Made by a program: the position numbers and the translations under genes. The notes under the pieces were generated by a model that worked only from the letters and a program-made list of their open reading frames with translations, was not told the origin of the DNA and did not search any database. A stretch of 64,000 nucleotides of DNA, from assembly GCA_964017155.1 (NCBI GenBank), contig OZ024861.1, forward strand, positions 34,285,193-34,349,192, in the 5' to 3' direction. Positions 41,425-53,000 of this stretch are shown one piece after another; the first letter of the stretch is position 1; each line of letters opens with the position of its first letter. Source of the DNA: Oasisia sp. SBJ-2009 (taxonomy: Eukaryota; Annelida; Polychaeta; Sabellida; Siboglinidae).

Positions 41425-43853
41425 TGGGTGCGTGCGTGCGTGCGTGCATGCATGCATGCGTGTATGCGTGTCCTAAATGCAGCTTAAGCAGACCATTACA
41501 TTATGAGATATAGAATATATGATCTATGAAAACTGGTCTAAAAATCACAGAAATATTATATTATGCTACAGAAGTTACCAGCAGTTGTTTATATTGTTAT
41601 ATGTATGGTTCAAATTTTTAAATAAATTAAATATTCATGGAAGCTGAGGTCAAACATTCAAGGCAGACAGGCCTTGGTCTACTTGAAACACAGGTTTGCC
41701 TAAGGCAGCACTATATGCTGAATCAATCTGCATTAAGTTAACAATGTGTGTGCCGTTAGCGCCCAGATCTCGGAAACAGCTGAGGATCTATTTTTATAAT
41801 TTGGAATACATGTACTTAGGGCGCTCCTTCTATGCACAAGATATATCTATTTGATTGCATCGTTCTGAAGGCCCTAAAACTGGTAAACAAAGTTTTTCAA
41901 AACTCTCATGTAATGTTTCCCAAATTTTGCATAGGCATATCTTAGGGAATGTAGGTAGAACACAAGAAATGTGTATTTTATTTAATGTTTCTAGAGGCTC
42001 GTCATGACCTCCCTAAAAGCAGTTTGACCACATTTTGCCTGTGTCTGCCTGGACAGGCAGGGAAACAGTTTATGTGTGTTCGGGGGACTGCCTAACTTGA
42101 ACCAACTCTGGAGGCCAGGTGGCCTGCCAGCACCAGGTGGCACCATGGCTAATTGATATTTGGGCATCTGTGACTGCCCACTGCCATGCACTGAAGGCCA
42201 GGTGGAGAGTTAATTGAGGTAATTGGTATTCCATCTGTGACAGGCTGCTTCTGCAGGTTTTAATTAAAGTTGTATCTTCAAAACTATTAGTTTTCTGTAA
42301 ATACAAGTTGAGTTTATTATGATGCTTATTAGTTTTGATTATTTTTAAAAAGATTTGACTGTGATAGATTGTCACCTGTAGGTGAAAAACATATAAAATT
42401 AATATTCTGAACAACTACAGAATGAAATATCATATACTTTATTAATATTAACTGATTGATGATCACTGGGCTGGCCGAGTAGAGTGATAGTAGATAACAC
42501 CATCTTGTCTATAATCTACTAATGAATGACCAGTCCTGTCACTGCATTCACACAATTTGGCAGTGTTTGTGCTTCTGAGGTTAAAGATAATATCATCACA
42601 TGTAAATGACAAACATAGAACATTAATATTCTGGACAACTATACAGTTAAAATGCATACACTTTATTTATCTGCTACATTTACACAATTCGGCTGTGTTT
42701 CTGGTCATCTCGTATGATTTACCAGAGAAAATGCCAATTATGTGATTACAGTGAATAGACTGGGCCGTGACTATGATTCACCAAAACACATTTCATTTAT
42801 AATTACCACTATTCGACTTCATGACATCTTATTCTTAGCCCATTTTGTTTTAATGCCCTCTTCCCTCAAGATTTGTTATCCACACCCATTAGCAATGAAG
42901 ACCCGTTCTGGTTATTTATTTGTTGGTTTGACTCATTCTGATGTTCCTACAACTCACAACGGGGCTCAAAGTGACCTTAAAACACAAAACAAGTGGCGAG
43001 AACACAATGCTTTATACCATTATTTACCTCATGCCCATAATAATGGTAGTTTATTTCATACTAACATTATAATCCCACTACAAAATTATGACTCTCAGCA
43101 ACACAGTTACCTACCCTATTTTGGAGATTCTCCCAGATACCTACTACACTTTTTTAAACCAAACATTTGTAAACATGAGGGCTGCTGTACAATAACAAAA
43201 AACTAACCCAACAGAAACAGTAATATATTAATTTCAGTTGAGAACAACGAAACAGAGAAATCATACAAAAATTATACTAAATCTGACCATATATGAGCTG
43301 CAGGATTTATACATACACACTGTACATACATACAAGTGATAGATAACCCTCATCAAGATGCACACAAAGGAACTCATCCCAGCCTTGTAGTCAGTACAGT
43401 AACAGAAATATGGCCCTTAGACCCACTTGCAGCAGTGTTAAGAAATGGCCATTTATATATATATATATATTATATATATATTATAAACACATGTATATGT
43501 TGCATTTTGTATACACACATATAATATATACCATGTATATATATATATATATATATGCCAAATTTGTTTGCCTACATACATATATATGCATACATATGTC
43601 TATGTATACGTAAGTCTAAATTGTATTGAATGACAATTTATTTTTTTGCATTCTGAATCGGAATGGGGGGTGTGCGCATGTTATTGAGTGTTTAAACCGC
43701 AGATCAGGCGGCTGAAATCAGTTATAGTTTCGGCCTGGACCTGCAACTCGTTAAGTTGGCTCCAGTCAACTATTGTTTTTACAAAAAATGAATTCTTAAA
43801 TTGTTCAGTGTGGGCTATAAGTAAGTCTGTGCATGCATCATTGTGTGTATGAT

Positions 43854-43889
<36 letters not shown>

Positions 43890-43963
43890 GTGTGTGTGCG
43901 TGTGTGCGTGTGTGCGTGTGTGCGTGTGTGCGTGTGTATGTGGTGTGTATGTGGTGTGTATGT

Positions 43964-44002
<39 letters not shown>

Positions 44003-47000
44003 TGTAATTATTTTGTGAAATCATGCATTTTTACAGAACCATCAACCGTCGCGGAAGTTGCACTGGCTGAGCGCACACCCAACTCTTTGAAAGTATCATG
44101 GAGAAAACCTAATCAAACTGGATTGACACACTACTATCTATGGATTGACCCGAATGACAACAGTTTACAACTCCCCATTCGTGTTGATAAGTATGTACTG
44201 TTTTCAAAAGCACACCTTTATATGATCCATCTGTGTGATAGGACAACTTCATTGTGATATTATTATTAAAGTTTATTTCAGACAAGACGTCGTCCATATA
44301 TATACATAAAAAACAATTAAAAAAATATGAAAAGTACAATGCATATAATACAATCAAAGCAATGATGTGATCAACGTAAAAATATAAGTGTAAAGTTTTA
44401 AAAATTAGGAATATCAGGAAATTAATTAAATAACTTGCAAAAAATAAATATAAAAAATTTGATTTCAAAAAATACAATACAAATGTCATGTGTATAATAG
44501 CGACCTCCAGTATGTGTACATACAGCTCTTAAAATGAATATCAGTATGGAGGTAATTAATAAAAAGAAGATTATCCGACTGATGAAGACGATGTAAAAGA
44601 CTAAATATAGATGAACGAATGTGTTCATTAAAAGATTTAATGTAGTTGGTGGCAAACATAAAACTTGCACTACGTCTTGAGGGTAAGTTGAGTAAAATTC
44701 TGAGGCTATTATTGTATGTGACGGTAATGCTTTTATGCAAGCACCAACACGAGTCAAAAGTAGCGATGAAAGATGGCCAAAGTAATGACGTTTATTGCTT
44801 ATAAAAGTGTTAAAAGAAAAAGAAATGTGGGCTCTACTCCCCAAGGCCAGGCTTATGACAGAGCCTCATACGCGTCACCTCCCCCTCAGGTAGACAGAGC
44901 CCACATTTCAACATACAACGTATAGTAGCATTAATGCTGTGGTTATAAAACCTTATCATTATTAAGTATTATAATGTATTAATCAATCACACCGTTCATT
45001 CACACCAACCCTAATCTACACTAACCAGATAGTAAATGTCGAATAATTATTTAGCCTACACCTAGAAGTGGGGCAATTACGCCACCGGTCACCGAGCCAC
45101 ATGTGACCGCCCCACCAATACGTTTGAGGTTATAGTTTTTGAATTTGCACCAAAGACTAGAAGCGTACATAGGAGCACTTGAAATTGCTTGAAATAAAGT
45201 AATTTTGGTGGAAATATTACAAAGACAAAATTTTCGATCTAGTACATTAGCTTGTGCATAAAGGCATCTTTTTTGTTTAGCAATGTCGTCATCATCAGTT
45301 AGGTTATTGTTGATTATATGACCAAGATATTTACATTTCGTAGTATAAGGTAATGGATGGTTATTGGAATGGATACAATGAAAAATTTTCATGTCCTGGG
45401 GTTTGTTGTCAATAACCATACAAAAGGACTTCTTGGCATTATAAGTAATATTAAACAATTCGCCATACTTGGCACAACAATCTGTAAGTTTTCTCAATCC
45501 AGCAACACTGGGAGAAAAAATACAGATGTCATCAGCATACATTAAGTGGTTGATTAAGGTGCCAGCATAAAGACAATCAATTTGTAATTTGTTTAGATTA
45601 ACATTTAAGTCATCCATGCATCCATGTACACATTGAAAAGATGGGGGAAAGGATTCCACCCTGTTTAAAACCTTTTGAAACAGTAAAAAAGCTAGTATGT
45701 GTACCATACCAGTGGTATAGAATGCGTACAATAAAAATTGGACAGCCACAATCAATTAATTTACCAAATAGCTTGCTGTAGTTTACTTTGTCAAAGGCTT
45801 TGGAGGCCCATTAGCAACATTAGCAAAAGACCCATTAGCAATATAGTTTCGAAAAAGTTCTTTTAACAGAAATATGAGCATCTCAATAGCTTTTTAAATC
45901 CAAATTGATTGTCACATGTAATGAGAAATGGGGTAGCCCTGGATAATATTAATGATTCAAATAGTTTGCTAGCAACTGTGACAAGGGCAATGGGTCTATA
46001 GTTATTATTATCTGACAAATCACCAGATTTATTTTTAATGATGGGAGCTATGATTGTTGTCATCATAGTATCAGGTAAAAAAAACATGTATTAACAGACT
46101 ACTATAAAACAGAGACATAAGAATGTGTAGTTTTTCGTTAGCATACATAAAATGTTCGTTACTGATATGGTCATAGCCGGAGTCTTTACCAACACGCATA
46201 GCAATTATTAATTCTTGTAGTTCTTCAACTTCAACAACTTTTCTCTCTTCTCACTTGGCGCCTTCGAGTAGCTCTGTATTTTATCAGTTTATTTAGCTGG
46301 TATCACATTTTTTTTAAACTGAATTATGGTTTATCGTTATTCGTGTCACTTCTGTTATATAGTGGACTATGTATTTTTCTATCATCAACCATTGATCGAC
46401 TTCGCCCTTTCAATTTTAACTACCCCGGGGGGTAATTGTCATGGCTGATTACTTGTGACCATGCCACAGCAATAAATGCCCCGTCTGCACTAGACTCATG
46501 CGCGGCGGCGATAATCATCTGAACAAGTGTCACTCTTGTCATGGATGTGCAGTCGACAAAAAGTGCGCGACACTTGTTCACAGTGGACAGATGTATTTTG
46601 GGCCGTTATAGTGGAACGTTCCCAAGCCCAACTGATTAGAAAACGCCGCGCCATCTCAGAGACGCAGGCGTCATATAAACCGTCAACAACGCTGGAGCCC
46701 GCGCTGAGAGATGAACACAGCCACAAGCGGGCTCGCCTACATACATGTAACATTATTAGCGGCAGCTTCCAGTGCCAACCCCGGAGATAGTCCAGGACCG
46801 TAACAGTGAGTCCATGTTACAATAAATTCTCAATCTTCTCCACGAACAACGAGTATTACCTAACGTCGTAAATAGCATGACTAATCGGCCCTGTGCTCGC
46901 AGAGACCCAGTTTCGACCTGGGCGGTCGATGGAACTGCCTGGACAATAGTCCCGCCAGTTGGATTCCCTACAAGGGAATCCAAGCACTTACCCAGCAGTC

Positions 47001-50000
47001 CATGTCAATGGACTTAAGCCGGCAGGCCCGCTCCGGGCGAAAAACCGGAGACATTCCTCCGGGGCGAAGCCAGAGACCTGGCTGGTTTTCCGGAGCCAAA
47101 CCTGGAGTTTGACCCCGTTCGGCCCAGATCACCAAACGACCGAGAAATCCCGGCGCCGGACGAAAACCCGTGACGTCACACAGTTCAGCTGGTGTCGCAG
47201 AAAATTCAGCTGGAATTACAAACCACAGGGGGGGGGGAAATCACACTGATTTGCTTCGGTATCTCGCTCCAGAGAGGCCATGTACTCTCTGTTAGAGCTT
47301 TCTTCTATAGGTTTTCTGTTTTCATGAGACCCCCCTGTCGTAGATAAGGTCTTCACCGAGATTTCTCGGTCACAGGTGGGGGGAGCACATCTCGGCATGG
47401 AGCAGAAGTATTTCCGTGACGTTGCAGCCATGACACGCCGACGGCTGTTTATCTCCTCCTTCCAAGATTGGACGGGAGCTGCACTCAATTGGTCCATACC
47501 AGGACTGATTGACCACGTGGGCATTGGAAGTGTTTCCACTGAACAGCTGTTGGAACAACGTTGCAGTTTATTTACTTATAGTTGACTTACTTTGGAACAT
47601 ATAGTCGAAGCTGGGTACGACGTTTCAGTCCGTCATCTACGGACCTTGTTCACGTACTGGTGTCACGTGTGTTGCCTCAGATTTTGGCGGGATAATTTGA
47701 TTGTAGATAGCAGGCAGATGGTATCCCTGATCTCTGTTCATGGTAGGGGCTCTCTGTCTGATGTATATGGCCTCCTTCACCTTTCTCTTGTGCCAGTTGG
47801 ATTCACAGGTCAGTATTTTGTGTTCTTCAATTACACTGAGTATCCTGTGGCTCAGCAATGATCTCCTACTCCTGTTGGTTTATCCAGGTGTGTGTGTTCT
47901 TTGAATCTCTGGCTGAGTGTTCTCTTGGTTTCACCTATGTATGTGTGGCTGCTGTTGATGTTACACGTGATGTTATAGATGGTTCCACATTGGTGTTCTT
48001 TAGGTGTTTTGTCTTTAGGGTGTACTACCATCGAACGGAGGGTTTCGCCGGCTTGTGGTACATGTGTATGTTATGACTTATAAATCCGGCCAAGCTGTTC
48101 TGATAATCCTGCCACGTATGGTAGTCCCAGCATAGATCTTCATGGGTTATTGTTCGTGTTAGGTGGTCTTTTTGCACTGGGTGGTGGAGGTGCAAGTGCC
48201 CACTCTGGGTATCCGTTGGCTCTCAGGGCATTGTGGACGTATGCCAGTTCTGATTTCCTGTCTTCAGCTGTGGTATCATACTGCTGTGCCCTGTTGGTAA
48301 GGGTGCGTACAACTGAACGTTTATGGGTCAGAGGGTGATGTGACTTGAAGTTGAGGTACTGGTTCGTGTGCGTCGGCTTCCGGTAAATGGTCATCTTCAT
48401 GGATCCATCATCCAGAATATGGGTGCATAGATCCAGGCAGGGAAGCTTGCTGTCTTTCTCAGATTCAATGGTGAATTTGATGTGTGGATCAATGCTGTTT
48501 ATGTGTTCAGTGAACTCTTCCGTGTCGTATTCATGAAGTAGAAGTATGGTGAATGTGTCGTCCACGTATCGTAGCCACAGTGATGGGTGGTGCGGTGCTG
48601 TAGAGATGGCTACTTTCTCAAATCTGAGGCAACACACGTGACACCAGTACGTGAACAAGGTCTGTAGATGACGGACCGAAACGTCGTACCCAGCTTCGAC
48701 TATATGCTCCAAAGTAAGTCAACTATACTTCAATAAACCACTCTTGGAGCCATTAACAATATATTTACTAACGTTGCAGTTGTCTCAGTCGGTGGCAACT
48801 GCCTGGTCCGATGTTGCTACCTTGGATTGCACCATCGCCTACAACATCCTCCTGCATCAATGGGACCAAGCACTACGAGGAGTCTCTCCCCTTGTGTCAC
48901 TAGAGGAACGGGAGCGCCTTCGCACTGCTCCATTTGAGGCTTCATCACTATTCGACGAACTCGCAACTAAACTACAGTTGCGGGTTGAGGTTTACAGATC
49001 CACGCCACGACGGCATGCTACTATGCCACTGTCATTCTCACGTCAGCAGCCCTTTCTGGCCACTAGAGGACATGGTTCAAGACGTCCCTTTCACCAACGA
49101 GGAGGATGATGACACAGGTTATGATTACCTGTGTCCTAGGACTCAGGCACCAGTCAGCCCAACCGTTATGCGACCTTCGACCCTTGATCCTCTAAACATA
49201 CCACGACAGGTGGTCGTGTTATCTCCTTTGCTTACAAGGAAAGTGCGAGCTCGACTGTCCCTGTTCTGTGATGCCTGGAGACGAAGGAAATGCAACGATT
49301 GGGTATGCAATGTTCTGGAAGTAGGTTTCCGTCTTCAGTTCCAAGAGTGCCCCCTTGATGAGTTTGTAGACAAGGGCTCTATCAAGAAGTGCACAACCCT
49401 CCGGTCACTGATACAGTCCATGCAACAAAACGTTGTAGAGGTATCCGCGATACTACATCTCCCGGGTGTTACAGTCACCTCTTCCTTGTCCCAAAGAAGT
49501 CAGGAGGTTGGAGTCTAGGCATCAACCTCTCATTCTCAACTCTTTCCTAGAGATTCCCCACTTCACGATGGACAGTGCGGAAAGCATCCAGATGCCTGGG
49601 TCATTTCCATCGATCTTGTGGCTGCCTATTTCCACATACCAAGAATTTCTTCAATTTCAGACTCAGGACACCATATACCAATTCCAGGCACTGCCATTTG
49701 GCCTCTCCCCAGCACCTTGGGTATTCACCAAGATTATGACAGAGATCAAAATGCTGGTACACGTGATGGGCATCAACTCTGTCAGTACCTGAACGACTGG
49801 CTCATCTATTCACCATCTCACAACCAGTGCCTCCGAGACACTGTACAAGTGCTCAATCTCTGCCGCACGATAGGCGTCCTGATTCACGACAAGAAGTCGG
49901 AACTGATCCCAAAACACAAATTCCTTTTTCTGGGATACCAGTTCGACCTGGATTCCTTCCAAGTCATTCCAACTCTGGATCGATATAATAAAATCAAAGC

Positions 50001-53000
50001 AATGATTCGCTCATTCCTGCTAAATCAAGGAGGATGTGCTCATACGTGACAGATCGTGCTCGGTCTCTTTGCGCCCACAGAAAACCTGGTTCCTCTGGGA
50101 TGGCTGCACACCCGCGAAGCCCAACATTGCATTTCTCAACATTGGGATTTCAATGCTTTAACCAACAACTTGTGGATACCTCTTTCCCCCACGGCGGATG
50201 AAGATCTCCAATGGTGGAAATCAGCACACAATGTTCTGAGGGGAGCCCCTGTTACACCCAGTTGTTCATAGATGCATCAAACATCGGCTGGGGAGCAAAT
50301 TGGAATGCATTGATGGTGTCCGGTGTATGGATAACAACCAAGAAAACACTTCACATCAACGTACTCGAGTTAGAAGCCATACACAGAGCCATGCTCCACT
50401 GGCTGCGGAAGCTTATGGGTCTGACAGTCCTGGTTGCACCAGACAACTCCACTGTCATACATCAACAAGCAGGGTGGAACACGATCAATACAGCTGTGCA
50501 GACAGACGTAGAAGCTACTCCTCATGTGTCAGGCCAACCAAATAGTGCTTTGGGCACGACACATCCCTGGGAGATTGAACGTCCTTGCAGACCTCCTGTC
50601 ATGCCCTGCCCAGATGTCAGCTACAGAATGGTCTACACCCATCTGTCTTCCGAGCACTGACTCGGAAATGGGGAATCCCATTATTGGATCTGTGTGCAAC
50701 GAGGTGGAACCACAAACTTCCACTATTTGTGTCCCCTGTTCCAGATCCATCAGCCATGGCACTAGATGCTCTGCCAATGAGCTGGAAGACACTGTGGGCA
50801 TACGCATACGCATACGCACCACCAGCTCTGTTACCACGGGTGCTCGAGAAACCCCCACGGGACCACTGCAAACTGATCCTCATTGCCCCACACTGGCCCC
50901 AGGCAATCTGGTTCCCACTACTCTTAAGGATGTTGGTACAATCTCCACTCCGGATACCCAACATTTCTCGGTTACTATCCCAGCGTCGAGGTCAGATCCA
51001 TCGTGATCTGTCCAATCTCCAGCTACACGCGTGGAGAGTATCCGGGATGCCCTCTGCAGCAGAGGCTTTTCAGTCGACATTGCCTCCCGTATCAGTAGAC
51101 CCCAGCTAGAGTCTACTCTGGTGATTTATGAGTCCAAGTAGAGGATTTTCACTGCTTGGTGCAACATACAACACATTAATCCACTCTCGGCTACTGAGTG
51201 TGTAGTGTTGGATTTTTCATTGACAAAACTACCTTTCGAACCACTAGACCAGGCATTGAATCAACTGCTTACATGGAAAACAGTTTTCCTCATCGCGCTT
51301 GCTTCCGGCAAACATCGGGGCGAAATCCATGCCTTTGAGCATGCCCGACTACAACGGACCACAGGCTGGACACAGGTGACTCTACGAGTAGGTCTGTCAT
51401 TCATATCAAAGACGCAAGTATTGGGCAAGGGCCCGAAATGCGTGCTTTCGTGCACTATTCTAGCTCTTGACCGTCATTTGAGCAATGGCATGGCTGAAGA
51501 CCAACTCCTGTGCCCAATACGGGCACAAAGATTCTACCTAGAAAGGTCCATGCCTTGGAGGGAGCACAAGCGCCTCCTGTTTGTGTTTTTCAAACCCGAG
51601 CATAAACGAGACATTGTACCATCCACAGTCTCCGGGTGGATCCGGAAAATGATTCTGGAGTGCTACACAAATTCCCCTACACCTCCTTGAGTCCCACAAG
51701 GTTAAGGCACACCAGGTACGGTCCATGGCTACATCGCTCGCATTCAACAGAAGGGCCTCCATGGAACAGATTCTGCGAGCTGACACTGTCATAACACCTT
51801 CACCAACTTTTATCTCAAGGACCTATCTCTCTATTCTGCCGATCTCATCCAACTAGGACCGGTAGTGGCTGCAGAATCAATTCTGCACCCAACAGGAGAT
51901 CATTAGAGATAGCATTGTCTATATCCGACCATCCATTCACCTAGATTCTGCACCTTGTGAAGCGACGGAGCCAGGCTAAGTCTATGTTAGGTAATAAATT
52001 ATATATTTTTAGAATTAAAATGAGTATTTAAAAGTAACATACTTACCTGGCTCCGTCGCTTCACCGTATCACCCTCCCTCCTTCCCCAGTATAGGGAGAT
52101 TAACTATCACACTACAAGCCATCCTGCCAAGTGCGAAGAGAAGAAGCTCATTGATTGGATAAGCTAGTGGGAGCTGTAGGGATAGGTCATTTTTTTCATT
52201 TAATTAATTATGGCGAGCAACTTGGGTGCGGCCAAGTCTATTGCACCTTGTGAAGCAATGGAGCCAGCTAAGTATGTTACTTACAAATACATATTTTAAT
52301 TCTAAAAATATAGATTTAAGTGGAGGACCGCAGGGATCAGTATTGGGACCTATTTTATTCTTAATATATATCAATGATTTGGATCACGACATAATAAGCA
52401 AGGTGTTGAAGTTTGCGGACAACACAAGTGTTTAAGAAAATTAAAAGTGATGCAAACAGACAGCATTTACAAGAAGATTTTAATAAGTTGACAGAATGGT
52501 CTGAGAAGTGACAAATGCTGTTTAATTTTGGGAAGTGTAAGTGCCTCCACACTGGACATGGGAATGAAGATGCACAATATACAATGGGTGATACTGTACT
52601 AAATACTACCTTAAAGGAAAAAGACTTAGGGTTAACTATTAGTGCTAACATGAAGGTATCAGAGCAGTGTGGAATTGCAGCAGTGAAGGGAAACCACATT
52701 TTGTTATTAATTAGGCGAAATATAGTGTACAAAGAAAAAGAACTAATAATACCACTGTATAAAACAATAGTTAGGTCTCATTTAGAATATTGTATACAAG
52801 CATGGAGGCCATATAGCAAGAAGGATATTGATATGCTAGAAAGAGTACAAAGGAGAGCAACCAAAATGATACCAAAACTCAGGAACATTAGTTATGAAAT
52901 GTGTCTATAGTGAGGGCTCTTAATGTCAGAAAAGGCCATAAATTTTCACTGCTGGACAAAAGCATGAAATTTGGCACAGATGAACTTGATACCATACTAT

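Larger units (their letters stand above)
46240..52316 (+). mobile_element. DIRS-like tyrosine-recombinase retrotransposon, nearly full length, with a nested element
   Basis: Gag-like zinc-binding start at 46480-46617 (CPVCTRLMRGGDNHLNKCHS in one frame). A second gag-like block follows the nested insertion (48781-49110). RT at about 49560-50050, RNase H at about 50250-50620 and tyrosine recombinase at about 51180-51905, all on the plus strand. After the coding part, 51950-52316 carries inverted copies of a CTGGCTCCGTCGCTTCAC block, as expected of DIRS termini. The left end near 46240 keeps a short inverse match (CTCTTCTCACTTGGC) to 52128-52145. Many frame shifts are present, so it is inactive. 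Confidence 0.85.

Noticed and set aside
42742..43206. 154-codon ORF as a host gene
   Set aside because: It starts inside repeat R and has no domain, no splice context and biased AT-rich composition.
43815..44024. Cys/Val and Thr/His repeat ORFs
   Set aside because: Products of the (TG)n microsatellite.
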